Below are positions 46,868 to 57,600 of a stretch of DNA of 64,000 bases, one piece after another. The translations under genes were made by a program, and so were the position numbers. The notes under the pieces are model-generated. The model was given only the letters and a program-made list of their open reading frames with translations, was not told the DNA's origin and did not search any database. Origin of the DNA: an uncultured Oligoflexales bacterium (GTDB lineage Bacteria > Bdellovibrionota_B > Oligoflexia > Oligoflexales > JAPPIL01); the NCBI GenBank assembly GCA_958296095.1, contig OY282434.1, positions 2,510,001 to 2,574,000 of the forward strand. Direction: 5' to 3'. Every line of letters begins with the position of its first letter. Within the stretch, counting starts at the first letter, position 1.

Positions 46868-49330
46868 TTATCGCTGACAGGTATATACGTCGGGCGTAAG
46901 GCTCAGGGTAAAGTTAATCAAATAGCCGGCTGTGCCCTGCCGTTTGTCGGTAACGCGCAAGAACCATTCGCCCTCACCGCGGTGAGCACGCAACAATTCG
47001 CTCACATCCCGCTCGACCGTCAATAGACCAAACCCCCGCTTGCCATTGATAATTTCCACAGCCTGGCCTGCAGGAGTTACTAGTTCGATCATCAATTGTT
47101 GATGGGCGAAGTGGAAGAGGCTGAATTTAAGCTGGGCGGCGTAGATCTCAGTCGTTGCACGCCACTGCGGTCCTTGCACTAGCAAGCCTACCTCCATGGC
47201 ACTGCCGTCAGGAATTTTACGCGGCAGGCCCGCACCTCGAAACGAGTCAGGCTTACCCGAATGACTGCCGACGCGCAGAACGGTGGAGAAGCTGCGCAGT
47301 TGGTTCTCGATATCGAGGTTGAGGTCTATCTTAAAAGACTCGCCACACGGCGTATCTTCGCTGACGGTGAATATCAACGGTGTGTCGCTCGACAGGGTGT
47401 TGCCAGATGCAAGCCGCGGCCAAACTGCAGTATCGTTAGTCCATTGCAAATACGCGCTATCCGAACTGGCACGTGCCTGCAAATTGGCGAAGTCACGCGA
47501 GGTAGTGTTCTTGAACCAGGCATTGAACTCTATCGTCTCGCCAGGTTCGATCACGTTGTTGCCGTTGCCATGCTGCTCGCGACTGTGCGATTCGACGAAC
47601 GCCGCCAGCTGACATTCGCCGTTGACGGTAGCTAGACCATGACGATTAAAAATTTTATTGAGCAAGCAGAGGTTAGGTGTGCCGTTGCTCAAATCAGCAT
47701 CGTCATCGTCGATAACCAGCAGTGCATCGTAGACATCGGTGTAGCGTTCAACGGTGAAAATCATTTGAAACACGTAGCGCCGCAAGATGACTAGCGCTTC
47801 GTCTTCAGAATATCTCTCCTTGAGTGCCTTGAAGAGACTCCAAAAAGTGCTGCCGATAATGAGACCTGTGTCGTGCACGCTGTTATTCACATCACGTGGA
47901 TAGACACGGTCAGGTTCAAGGTCGCGCACTGCTCCACCGTTCAAGCCAAAATCAGGCCCGACGACATGCGAGCCTGTCATCACCATACTGACGATGTCGC
48001 CGAAACCTTCCGAAAACGCAGGGTCAATGATACCACCAGTGTTAGCATCAAGGCCATGACCCCATTCATGGTAAATAATGTCCGCGATCAGACCAGAGTT
48101 GGCACACCTGCCATCGCCAGAATAAAAGTTGACTGTGCCAAACAGCGTATCCCAATGGGCATTACAGGTTCGGGTAAGGTTGGTGTTAGCTGTCAGTGGC
48201 CGCGCAAACCAAGGCGACGCGGCGTATTGCGATGCCGTGTGCACTATGCGTTGCAAATGGTAGTAAACCATCGACTGCGCGACAAGTTTGTCGTTGGAAA
48301 CTTCCGCTTCCAGCTGTCTGCCAATGAAGGTGTGCCAGGTCTTGCTGTCGAACACACCACCGACGTTTACAGGCGGGCCACTCTTGCTGCTAACACGTAC
48401 CTGTCCGCCAACAACGCCGTTCAGCAGGGGAGTGAGTTCTCCCCGCGGCACGATGAAACGACCCTCGTGATTGCTGGCTACACGTCGCACGCGTTGCCCC
48501 ATGGCATCGAGAAGATCAATGCCCACGTTCCGCAAGGGCATGAGATCTAGATCTTGCCGATACCAGCGAGGATAGAGCGTCGCCCGCGCATAGCCATGGC
48601 TTGAGAAGTAATAACGCTGCGGCGTAACCTCGTAGATTTCGCCTGTGTGGGCGTTGATCTGAATGATAGCTTGTCGTCCGAAGCGCTGGCGAAAGTGACG
48701 CACCCTAAGCAGGCGATAGGCTTCCTCCTTAACCGTCACCCGCCACGTCGAGCCGATGGCAACGTAATCGTTCTCGCCCAACTCACGGCGCAAAATCTCC
48801 TGCAGTTCACGATCGGACAGCGGTGCGGCGTTAGACATCGGCCGTGCTTCCGCGAAGCTGTAATTCACCACCTGCACCAGCATACCAAACTTGAAACGAA
48901 ACAAGAGGGCAGCATCATCGACAGATACATCGTCACGGAAAACGTTGTATTTGAAAAAAGCCACATCGTCGGTAATCAGGGTTGCATCAGGCATAATACG
49001 CAGATCACCCCAATCAACACCGAGCAGGTGGAAGTGATCCTGCACGTAACCCTCCATGTCCCGCTCAAAATCTTGCTGGGGGCGCTCGCTAACGCCAACA
49101 CTGCTTTGCTCTGGCACGATGGTAATGAGCCGTGCCGCTCCCGACAGTTGGTCACGCTTGACAACGTTGTCATCGGTTATGCCCTTGATGGACTTGTCTA
49201 CCATCTGTGTTTGTGGCCTAAGCACTACCTTGCGTGCATTCTGTGCACCGTCTTCGTTGGCCACCAACGCAAACGCTGTCGTGCCGCTAAGCAGCGCAGC
49301 AAGCACGGCGAAAATTCTCGCAATCAACAT
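46868..49330 (-). CDS. Secreted FTP-type zinc metalloprotease (HEWGH) with C-terminal P domain, paralogue 2
   Basis: 820 residues from ATG 49330 (MLIARIFAVLAALLSGTTAF, signal peptide), chosen over a longer in-frame start because GGGGGGTG lies upstream. It has the same plan as its neighbour: FTP-like propeptide (DLRIMPDATLITDDVAFFKY), HEWGHGLDANTGG with HEWGH, third ligand in SEGFGD, and a P domain (QLMIELVTPAGQ, WFLRVTDKRQG). The two differ throughout, so the duplication is old. Separated from the first by 192 bp of non-coding DNA that includes its 3' side and the other's promoter. Confidence 0.9.
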   Translation of the reverse strand: MLIARIFAVLAALLSGTTAFALVANEDGAQNARKVVLRPQTQMVDKSIKGITDDNVVKRDQLSGAARLITIVPEQSSVGVSERPQQDFERDMEGYVQDHFHLLGVDWGDLRIMPDATLITDDVAFFKYNVFRDDVSVDDAALLFRFKFGMLVQVVNYSFAEARPMSNAAPLSDRELQEILRRELGENDYVAIGSTWRVTVKEEAYRLLRVRHFRQRFGRQAIIQINAHTGEIYEVTPQRYYFSSHGYARATLYPRWYRQDLDLMPLRNVGIDLLDAMGQRVRRVASNHEGRFIVPRGELTPLLNGVVGGQVRVSSKSGPPVNVGGVFDSKTWHTFIGRQLEAEVSNDKLVAQSMVYYHLQRIVHTASQYAASPWFARPLTANTNLTRTCNAHWDTLFGTVNFYSGDGRCANSGLIADIIYHEWGHGLDANTGGIIDPAFSEGFGDIVSMVMTGSHVVGPDFGLNGGAVRDLEPDRVYPRDVNNSVHDTGLIIGSTFWSLFKALKERYSEDEALVILRRYVFQMIFTVERYTDVYDALLVIDDDDADLSNGTPNLCLLNKIFNRHGLATVNGECQLAAFVESHSREQHGNGNNVIEPGETIEFNAWFKNTTSRDFANLQARASSDSAYLQWTNDTAVWPRLASGNTLSSDTPLIFTVSEDTPCGESFKIDLNLDIENQLRSFSTVLRVGSHSGKPDSFRGAGLPRKIPDGSAMEVGLLVQGPQWRATTEIYAAQLKFSLFHFAHQQLMIELVTPAGQAVEIINGKRGFGLLTVERDVSELLRAHRGEGEWFLRVTDKRQGTAGYLINFTLSLTPDVYTCQR

Positions 49331-49799
49331 AACGCACCCCCCGTTGTGAAATTGAAACAGACCGAGCACCCGTCGGCGACGTTCACAAAAAAGCTCGCAT
49401 TGAATTAGTGGTTCTACTCTCTATGTTAAATTGACCAGCCAGACAAAGCCAGTGTTTTTTCGCTGGATCAACTGCATAGCTTACCCTAGAGGGTCGCTAA
49501 CGATTTGAACTTTAAGCTTTATCGGCAGAGGCTTAGGGCAATAACAAGTGCGATAAAACATTGCCGCGTGCGGGTGAGATGCGGCAACGCTGAGGTTGTC
49601 AAGCCACCTGGCAAAATTTGACCAGGTAATTATAGGCATGCTTGCGATTTTTTTGCCGTAGCCCCTTATTACCTCTGTCTGGAGCGCGCGTGCGGCACAC
49701 TAGCGAGAGGAAACTGTCTCGGTTGACTGGTGCTATTGCCAGTGTTAAAATTATCACGGTTGCTCGGTTAGCTTATTAGAATTCAGGAGGTATCGCACA
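49331..49799. other. Non-coding spacer with a promoter for the thioredoxin-like gene
   Basis: About 470 bases between divergent genes, free of island modules. A promoter is visible at 49723-49751; the rest shows nothing I can name. 49331-49380 lies before the minus-strand protease start. Confidence 0.6.
49723..49751 (+). promoter_or_regulatory. Sigma70-type promoter for the thioredoxin-like gene
   Basis: TTGACT (49723-49728), a 17-base spacer, TAAAAT (49746-49751). The GTG start follows at 49800, with AGGAGG at 49785-49790, so the predicted transcript has a leader of about 40 bases. Confidence 0.65.
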
Positions 49800-50360
49800 G
49801 TGTTGACCGAATCAATAATGCTGCCGCTCTCGACTCCACTGCCTGACTTCAACTTGACCGATCCTGCAACGTTACAGCCGCGAGACAAAAGCATCGTGCC
49901 CGTGGCGGCCGCAGGAGTGCTGGTCGCGGTAATCTGCAATCACTGCCCTTACGTGCAGCGCCTGCGTCCGAAGTTTGTAGAACTGGCGGCAGAGTATCAG
50001 GCGCGCATCTTTACCTTAGCGGTCAATCCCAACGACGTTCAGCGTTACCCCGAAGACAGTCCCCAGCGCATGCTGGCTTGCCAGGAGGAGTTTGGTTTCA
50101 CTTTTCCCTATCTGTGGGATCAGGAACAACAATTCGTCAAACAACTGCGTGCGGTCTGCACCCCAGAGTTTTACCTGTTCGATGCCAGCCATGGCCTCGT
50201 CTATCGCGGTCGCTTCGCGGCACAGCCTGACCTTGGCGAGGAGGAGCTGCGTCTCGCCATTGAGGGCCTGCTCGGCGGTGAAGCTCCACGTGCACCACAG
50301 CACCCAAGTTGCGGTTGCAGCATCAAGTGGCTAGAGGGCAAAGCCCCTGATTATGTGTGA
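49800..50360 (+). CDS. Thioredoxin/AhpC-TSA-fold protein (CxxC redoxin)
   Basis: 186 residues. GTG start with AGGAGG 9 bases upstream; ATG 49818 is possible. After a short strand (LPDFNLTDPA) the redox motif is VICNHCPYVQRLRPKF (CNHC, a CxxC-type site), then DAVNPNDVQRYPEDSP-like TLAVNPNDVQRYPEDSP. The conserved tail PSCGCSIKWLEGKAPDY is typical of this widespread cytosolic thioredoxin-like family. The C-terminal FAAQPDLGEEELRLAIEGLL fits too. No signal peptide, so cytoplasmic. Function probably thiol-disulfide or peroxide related. The small membrane protein starts at its stop codon. Confidence 0.9.
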   Translation: MLTESIMLPLSTPLPDFNLTDPATLQPRDKSIVPVAAAGVLVAVICNHCPYVQRLRPKFVELAAEYQARIFTLAVNPNDVQRYPEDSPQRMLACQEEFGFTFPYLWDQEQQFVKQLRAVCTPEFYLFDASHGLVYRGRFAAQPDLGEEELRLAIEGLLGGEAPRAPQHPSCGCSIKWLEGKAPDYV

Positions 50361-50368
50361 GTGTTACC

Positions 50369-50572
50369 ATGGACAAACGCAAGGTCGTCAGTTTTGAAGC
50401 GGCCAAAAAACATCGCCGCAACAGCAAGGCTGCCACATCGTCGCCGCGGCAGGAACGCCCCGATCCCCCACGCCACCCCTGGCGGCGGAAGGCTTTCCAC
50501 ATCGTGCAGGTAGTGCTGTTTTTGATAGTTCTATCGCTGTTCGTCAAGCTCTGTCACGGCGGTCGTATCTAA
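50369..50572 (+). CDS. Small single-TM protein downstream of redoxin
   Basis: 67 residues from ATG 50369 (a GTG at 50357 that overlaps the redoxin stop is possible). Basic and Pro-rich N-terminal part (VVSFEAAKKHRRNS; PRQERPDPPRHPWRR), then one transmembrane helix (IVQVVLFLIVLSLFVKL). Coupled to the redoxin gene. No family recognised. The sequence after its stop is the start of a repeat island. Confidence 0.6.
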   Translation: MDKRKVVSFEAAKKHRRNSKAATSSPRQERPDPPRHPWRRKAFHIVQVVLFLIVLSLFVKLCHGGRI

Positions 50573-50612
50573 CGCGAATATCGGTTTTTTTCAGGGGGTT
50601 ACTACACACGGC
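50571..50612 (+). repeat. 40-bp dispersed repeat, copy 2
   Basis: TAACGCGAATATCGGTTTTT followed by TTCAGGGGGTTACTACA. It is the inverse of 26443-26482 and matches 60085-60122. Confidence 0.8.
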
Positions 50613-51335
50613 GCAGTGGAGCTAGCCAATGCTTATCACAAATCTCCGTTATCTTGGCACGGCACAGACCTGCCGAGAAACTCTCCCTTGAGTTAGGTGC
50701 AAGTACATGCCTTGTGCAAAAGCATAATCTAACGGCAATATGGCAGTATCTGTGGTCGAGTTTTCGCACGGTCTTGCCGTGCCGTTCATGTGGCTCTCGG
50801 TGGGCAAGAGGTGGGGGTAACCGCTGAGAGACTTGGGGCAAGGACACCACTTAGCCCGTGCCTCCGTTGTCTTGGCACGGCGCAGCCCTACCGAGAAACT
50901 CCCCACGAATATGTGCAAGCACATGCCCTATGCAAAGAAATAATCTGGTTGCAGTATTGGCAATATCTGCGGTCGTTTTCGCACGGCCTCGCCCCGCCGT
51001 TCATGGGACTCTCGGTAGGCAAGCTTGAACGCAACAGCCAAGAAGTCTGATGACGAGCCCGAACGGCAGTAACGAGAGATCAGAGTGCAAGCAGCGAGCT
51101 AGGAAGCGAGCGTTACAAAAAAGCCTCGTAGACGAGCGTTACAAAAAATCGTGCGTAGCAAAACAGGAAGGTTTACCGCTATTCAGTTCATTCCAAGTAA
51201 TATCTGTGATTTTTCAATGTATATTTTTGCAAAATAGTATTTTACGGCTAAAATTCTTGTCTGGTTAGGTAGATATGCGAAATCCGATATTCGCGTTATC
51301 TAATATAGCGGCATTGGCTAGCTCCTGACCTCTCG
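50573..51335. repeat. Repeat island in inverted polarity, with AT-rich repeat
   Basis: Two C cores read right to left (about 50636-50808 and 50850-51020), followed by inverted B and A modules (51020-51150) and an inverted AT-rich repeat (51149-51273). A partial 40-bp repeat lies at 51281-51300. Module order mirrors the plus-strand islands. No gene. Confidence 0.82.
51149..51273 (-). repeat. AT-rich dispersed repeat, copy 3 (inverted)
   Basis: The reverse complement of 25679-25800 over its full length, including the junction with the A module (CGTGCGTAGCAAAACAGG). One base differs in the second hairpin loop area. Confidence 0.85.
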
Positions 51336-53024
51336 CTAAGCCTGTGATATGGCAAAGTCGCGGCCGATAAAGTCAAGCGTGGGCACGTTGCGGAAATTAT
51401 TGGCGGAGGCTGTGACAACGAAGGCGGCCCGGGTCGCCACCTGCAACTCTGCATGCACCTCGTTGAAAAAAATAACCTTAGTGGGGCGATCACCCGCACC
51501 GCGCAAACTGACCGCGGTATGTGCAGGTTCACCTGTATTGCGGTCACGATAGAACTGCTTGGCGATAATGTCGCCGCTGACAACGAACTTCGGTTCAGAA
51601 AATCCCATGCCGAACGGTTTCATGCCCTGCAGTTGATCGAGCAACTGCAAACTGCACAGCTCGGTCGGCAGATGACAATCGAAATCAATCCTACTCTCCC
51701 ACAACTCAGGCTGTGCCTGGCGCTGGCTCTCCGCATAGTCGAGCAGTGTGGTGTGTAATGCCTCTCGCCGTTCTCGCACAAAACTAAAACCACCTGCCGC
51801 ACGATGCCCGCCAAATTTAGTGAACAAGTCCTGTGCCTGCCCCATCGCCGCAGTCACGTCAAAGCCAGCAATGGCACGGGCCGAGCCTGCGCACATCGCC
51901 TTGCGATCGTTAAACAAAAAAGTCGGACACCAGAAATCCTCCGCGATGCGCCCCGCGGCAACACCCAGCACACCTTGATGAAAATCACCGCCAATAAACA
52001 GCAGTGGTGCACCTTGCTGCGCGGCCGCCGCCTGTTGTGCCTGTTTGACAATGTTGCGCTGAATTTCTCGGCGTTCGGTGTTGCAGCTGTCCATGTGCTC
52101 AATTAACGCCGTGGGGTTTTCCTCGCTGAAGGCCTTGATCACGGCATCAGCATGATCGAGACGGCCGACGGCATTGATGCGAGGCCCTAGGCGAAAACCG
52201 ACATCGCTCTCATCAAGATCACGCGCCGTGCGGCACGCCGCCAACAGTTCTCGCAAAATCGGCCGCCGACTGCGCAACAACGCCCTGAGCCCCATCTTGG
52301 CCAGCTTGTGATTGACCGCGTTCAGAGGCACCATATCGCAAATCGTGGCCATGCCTGTCAACGCCAGCAAGTCGGTCCACAGTTCATTGGGCACAGGCAA
52401 GTGCCGGGCCAAGGCGCGCAACAGCACGAAGGTGATGCCCGCACCACACAACTCCTGATATAGGCGGTCAGGGTGTTGCTTGGGATTGAGGATGACGCAG
52501 TCAGGCATCTTGTCTGACTGCACGATGTGGTGATCGGTGCAGATGAAATCCACCCCGCGTGCCGCACACCAGGCCGCCTCGACATTAGCCGTAATGCCCG
52601 TATCCATAGTGATAATCAGCTGGGCACCGCAGTCTTGCACGAGATGTCGAACGGCATCGAGATTGACACCATAGCCCTCTTTAAATCGACAGGGAATATA
52701 GTGCATGAAGTTGCTATAACCGATCGCTCGCAAAAACCAAATCCAACTGGTGCAGCTCATCGTGCCATCGACATCATAGTCGGCATACAGTGCAATTTTT
52801 TTGTTTGCTGCCAAGGCACGCCGCACCGTGTTGAGAGCCGCCTCAAGCCCATGATCACCATATTGCAAGCTATCGACGCTAGCGAACTGCCGATTGCTCT
52901 GCAACGTACGCCGCAGCGCAGCAAAGTTGCTCGGCACGTCCTCAGCTAGCGCTTGCCAATGCTGATATTTTTTGCCCCCCACTTGCCACATACCTCCTAT
53001 TTTTGCTGCACTTACCACATTCAT
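51336..53024 (-). CDS. recJ: Single-stranded-DNA exonuclease RecJ
   Basis: About 562 residues from ATG 53024; nearer starts are ATG 52991 (AGGAGG only one base away) and GTG 52982 (AGGAGG 10 bases away, the best ribosome site). A further 33 codons upstream are repeat DNA and are excluded. DHH-family motifs: ALYADYDVDGTMSC (motif I), TMDTGI, FICTDHHIVQ (motif III), and FRLGPRINAVGRLDHAD. DHHA1 domain: GGHRAAGGFSF near 430. RecJ is the 5'-3' ssDNA exonuclease of recombination and mismatch repair. Its upstream side is a remnant repeat (53031-53100) shared with the next gene. Confidence 0.94.
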   Translation of the reverse strand: MNVVSAAKIGGMWQVGGKKYQHWQALAEDVPSNFAALRRTLQSNRQFASVDSLQYGDHGLEAALNTVRRALAANKKIALYADYDVDGTMSCTSWIWFLRAIGYSNFMHYIPCRFKEGYGVNLDAVRHLVQDCGAQLIITMDTGITANVEAAWCAARGVDFICTDHHIVQSDKMPDCVILNPKQHPDRLYQELCGAGITFVLLRALARHLPVPNELWTDLLALTGMATICDMVPLNAVNHKLAKMGLRALLRSRRPILRELLAACRTARDLDESDVGFRLGPRINAVGRLDHADAVIKAFSEENPTALIEHMDSCNTERREIQRNIVKQAQQAAAAQQGAPLLFIGGDFHQGVLGVAAGRIAEDFWCPTFLFNDRKAMCAGSARAIAGFDVTAAMGQAQDLFTKFGGHRAAGGFSFVRERREALHTTLLDYAESQRQAQPELWESRIDFDCHLPTELCSLQLLDQLQGMKPFGMGFSEPKFVVSGDIIAKQFYRDRNTGEPAHTAVSLRGAGDRPTKVIFFNEVHAELQVATRAAFVVTASANNFRNVPTLDFIGRDFAISQA

Positions 53025-53097
53025 AGGGACATGAGCTAAAGAATTATCGCGCTGCGCTAGGAAGCGAGCGATGCAAAAAGCATCGCTCAGCGATGAG

Positions 53098-53940
53098 CTA
53101 GCAATCCCCAAACTTAGCGGCAACTACCGTTGGCGCGGCGTAAATCTCCTCTAGCTGACCGATGTAGTTATTGTCGATATACACTGCCAACATATGGCAA
53201 ACACTAGAAGCGGAAGCCCATTTAGGGTCTGCACTGCTGAGAATTTTCACAGGCCGCGGCCCAGAGACGACAATGCCACTGGCATCGATGATCTCACCAC
53301 TAGCCATATCCGTTACATACCAGCGCAAAAAGTAATCGTTATCCCTTAATCGAGCGTCCAAAGTCCATAGGGCACGCGGTAACGAGTTACTCCACTGAAA
53401 GGTGCTTACCGTTATCGGAGCAGACAGTACTCGACCGCTGGCGGCACTGCTGATCGCGACGCTTCGGTAAGTGAAATGCCCAGACCCAGATTCGCCCAGC
53501 ATAATCAAACGTGCACCATCTGGTAGGTGCTCGCGCAAGAAAAGGTTCTTAAATGTCGCCTGGAACTTGCCGAACATAGGAATGGCCACTAGTGCCCGGG
53601 TACTTCCCCGCCAGGCCAAAAGAGCATCGTCGATGATAGTGAGGCGGTTGCTGTCATAGACCAACAACGACATGTGAGAGGGGGGTTTAGCATTGCCGAG
53701 GAAATATCTTCCTGATAAGTAGACATTGAAGGTTGTCCCCAGCGGCAGATTTGTCCGACAATCGGGCACTGTCGAAGAACAGGCGTAGCTAAGCTCATAG
53801 TCGACACCTTTGCTGACCGATTTGACGAGCGGTGTGCCAGCCCGCTCAAGGTGATCACGAATGGCTTGTTCAACCGTTCCCGCACTCGCCGATAACCCAC
53901 CGATCAACACCCCCGACACTAGACACAGTAACAAACGCAT
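53098..53940 (-). CDS. Secreted protein, paralogue of the 40800 lipoprotein
   Basis: 280 residues from ATG 53940 with AAGGAG 6 bases upstream; a longer frame upstream lacks a ribosome site. MRLLLCLVSGVLIGGLSASA is a signal peptide (no lipobox Cys). The mature protein ends AAKFGDC, as the 40800 protein ends DHFGEC, and shares the middle LFLREHLPDGARLIM segment. Cys pairs (YACSS, PDCRTN, SVCHML) suggest disulfides. The TAG stop lies exactly where A-module DNA (CTAGCTCATCGC) begins, so an island module abuts the gene's end. Function unknown. Confidence 0.78.
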   Translation of the reverse strand: MRLLLCLVSGVLIGGLSASAGTVEQAIRDHLERAGTPLVKSVSKGVDYELSYACSSTVPDCRTNLPLGTTFNVYLSGRYFLGNAKPPSHMSLLVYDSNRLTIIDDALLAWRGSTRALVAIPMFGKFQATFKNLFLREHLPDGARLIMLGESGSGHFTYRSVAISSAASGRVLSAPITVSTFQWSNSLPRALWTLDARLRDNDYFLRWYVTDMASGEIIDASGIVVSGPRPVKILSSADPKWASASSVCHMLAVYIDNNYIGQLEEIYAAPTVVAAKFGDC

Positions 53941-54627
53941 GACATGCTCCTTGTAAAAAGTTAAAGTTAGACAGACACTACACGATAGCACGCAAAAAAA
54001 ACACAAGCCCTAATTCACAAGAAACCGTTCGCTACGCTGCGCGGCTTTTTGTATCGCTCGCTTCCTAGCTCACTTCGCTCGCTACGCGGCTTTTTGTATC
54101 GCTCGCTTCGCTCGCTACGCGGCTTTTTGTATCGCTCGCTTCGCTCGCTACGCGGCTTTTTGTATCGCTCGCTTCGCTCGCTACGCTGCTTTTTGTATCG
54201 CTCGCTTCCTAGCTCGCTGCATGTTCTCAGGCCACTCTGCGCGCCCTCTCTGCTTGCGCCCAAGTCTCTCGGCTGTTACGTTCATGCTTGCCTACCGAGA
54301 GCTTTATGAACGGCAGGGAGAGACCGTGCGAAAACTCGACCACAAATACTGCCAATACTGCAACCAGATTATTTCTTTGCATAGGGCATGTGCTTGCACT
54401 TATCTCAGGGGAGAGTTTCTCGGCAGGTCTGCTCCGTGCCAAGACAACGGAGATTTGCGCTATGGCTAGCTCCACTGCGCCGTGCCCAGCTGCGCCTCGC
54501 CAAGACAACGGAGATTTGTGCTAAGGGATTAGCTCCGCTCGCTCCTTGCCCCCCAGACTCTTGCCTACCGAGAGCCCCATGAAGGGCGCGGCGGCACGCG
54601 GCTTTCTGTATTGCTCAAGAAATTGTC
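53941..54627. repeat. Repeat island with 33-bp A units and one C core
   Basis: 54030-54220 is a tandem array in which four A units are 33 bp rather than 45 bp (GGCTTTTTGTATCGCTCGCT then CGCTCGCTACGC); the 12-bp difference keeps the period a multiple of three. B linker to 54290, then a C core at about 54292-54463, and repeated C tails at 54465-54525. 54526-54627 is B-like sequence running to the next gene. No gene. Confidence 0.82.
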
Positions 54628-57600
54628 ATGCCCACCCGACACAGGATTAGCGACAGGTGTGAGGCAATGCTTTACTATTTCGGGTACGGCTCAAACATGA
54701 ACATGGTCTCCCTGAAAGCCAAGGGGGTCGAGCCAATTTTTTCCGAGCCCGCCGTGCTGAAAGACTGGCAACTAGTGTTCGATGTCTGTGATTTTTTCCG
54801 CATTGAAGGTGGCACGGGTAATATTCGCCCAGCGGTAGGCGAAGAAGTGCACGGTGTGCTACACCAGTGTCGTGATGACGATTTGCGTCGTCTCGATGAA
54901 CTCGAAGCCTACGGCATTTCCTACCACCGTCGCGAGGTAAAGGTTATCGGCTACAGCAGCCAGCAATACAAAGCTTTTGCCTATACCGGCTTGCCAGACA
55001 AATTAAAATCTGGATTGCAACCTTCCCATCGTTATCTCAACATCATGATCAATGGGGCAAAAGCCATGGAGATTGACGATGCCTACATCAACAAGATGAA
55101 ACGTACTGAAGTGCGACCTGCACCAAGTTACCAGCCTTTTGTGTTGCCTCAGGAAAATTTTAAAATTTTCAGCGCGGTAGAGCTATCACGCTTGCCACAT
55201 CATACCGCACTCGCAGGTGCAGTGTTTGATATGCAAAATGCACGGGAAGAACATACCTATCTAAAGAAATTTTTTAGTGGCAAGGACATGACCGTCTTTT
55301 TTCTCAAACGTATGGATATCAGTAGCGGCGAAGAAACCCTCGAACATGCCACCGAAGTCGGCTTATCAAATCTTCAAAAACGCTATCTTAATGCATACTT
55401 ACATGAATTTAAACGTGAGTATAAACTTAGCGGGCGCATGAACTACCGTATCGATCTTTCCTATCGCTCACCTGTGCCACATCTTGACCTTAGCAATCCA
55501 AGTCGCTCAGTTTCATCACGCGTAATTTTACAAACGGCAGAACTTATCAATGACATTCTGGGGCACGAGAACCTGGGCTTTTTATCTGGTGAGCAAGGTC
55601 TTGTCCCTGCCAGTTCTTTTCCTGAACGTCTGCCACCCTATTTTGACCCCTGGGAAGAAGTTATCGAGACCCTGGCCACACATTACACTTCGTTGCGTTT
55701 GCGCCATGTTGTCGATGCGATGCCAGTGCTGCGTGCCGATGATAGCAAGCTCGACGACAACTGTCTCGTGCGTGCCTGTGCACTACTCTCCATGTTGGCA
55801 CATGCTTACTGGTATGTGCGAGCTTATCCGCCTGCGCACGGCTTGCCGACACAGCTGCGCAAGCCCTGGGAAACTGTGCAACAACGTCTGCGTCGACCCA
55901 TCGGGGTGTTGCACTATGTTGATTTGATTGTCTACAACTGGCAGTTTAAGAACAAAGGCCAGGAAGATAATTTTGATTTAAGCAATCTTGATTTACTTTT
56001 TCCCACCGTTAACAATCCTGCCGAGCAAATTTTTTATCTAACTCAGCTAGAAATTCTTGCCCGCTGTTCACCAATTGTGCTTGCCATTGTCAAAGCACAG
56101 GAAGCTATCGTGCAAAACCAGCTGGATGCTTTGAAGGAATCTCTACGTATAATCATAGATTGTCTTAAGAAAATTGTGCGCAAATCGCTCTTCAATATCG
56201 ATCCAAATCACTATAGTGAAAACTATGTTAACCATGTTGTTTGGGCAAAAACAGTCGCACCTTTCGCAGTGCCTTTTCTTCCCAAAGCTCTCGGCCCCAG
56301 TGGCACATCTTCACCTATTTTCAACATCCTCGACACATTTTTTGGACGTTTGCATCATAAAACTTTTCTTGGCAAAGAAATCAAGGCGCTGCGCAGCACC
56401 TATCCAGTTTTTTGGCAAAAATTTATCGATGCGGTATCGCAAATTTCCCTGCGTGACTATGTCAATCGTGTCGATGATCCGACGCTGACCAATCTTGTCT
56501 GTGAAGCAGTGGATATTTATGCAGGTGAAAATGGCTTTCTTGGTCGGCATCGCATGAAAGTCTTCGGTTATCTGGAGATGGCTTTCAAAGTTGGCAGGGA
56601 TATAACTATTGGAGGTTTTGCTGGTAAGTTCAAAGATAAAGAACATGAGCATGTCAATTCACAGTTGGAATGGGCACGACTGGAACGCCTCGAAACCTTT
56701 CCCCATGAGTGTTACTTCGGGCATATAAAAGCCGTGGGGCAAACACATAGTGGTGCTACCAATAATGTTAAACATGTTGTAATCGATGTGGCAGGTCTCG
56801 GGGTGCGCTATGAGCCTGGCGATCGCTGCTTAATTTTGCCTGAACATAGTGAGGCGTTGATTAAGGCGACTATGCAGGCACTGCAAGTAAAGGATCAGGA
56901 AAAGAAAATTGTTCTCTCCGAAGAGTGGCAACAGGCGGTTAAATTACGTTATGGTTATGCCAATGCGCAAGAGTTGCCGCTGGAAATTTTTCTCCGTTTT
57001 GCGCAACTGCGTCCCGTATCTGCACGTATTGCCGCGGCATTACATACAGTAAGCAATAGCAAGTTTTTGGCTGAAGAGATCCGCAATCAGACTACTGCAC
57101 GTTTTGAATTGGTGGACCTGCTCAACCTACTAACGGACAATGGTTTTGAGCCGCGCACATTACTCGATAGCGAGCCGCATGACCCCGCCTATCTCGCTAA
57201 GGTTGTGCCACCCGAAAATTTTAAAAACTACACCATCGCTTCGGCCATGGATGCCAGTGAAGGCGATAGTGCCAACGAAATTCATCTCACTGTGGGGGTG
57301 GTTAATTACCAAGCTAATGGCAAAACTTGCACTGGCACTGGTTCTGGGTTTCTGGCTCGCAGCCTCGGTCGCACTGAACCAATTACTTTCAGGCTCGAAC
57401 ATCCCCCTCGCTTTAGTATGCCCGCCGACCCGCGCACGCCAATCATTATGATTGCAGGCGGCACTGGGGTAGGGGTGTTTCGTTCTTTTATTTTTGAACG
57501 CCTCAAAGATCCACATGCAGGTGAAACCTGGCTGCTGTTTTTCACGCAAGGGCCTGAGTATTTTTACTACCAAGATGATTTGTTACACGCAATTACCAAC

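Noticed and set aside
48647..49408. 253-codon plus frame opposite the second protease
   Set aside because: Antisense to the propeptide region; no domain.
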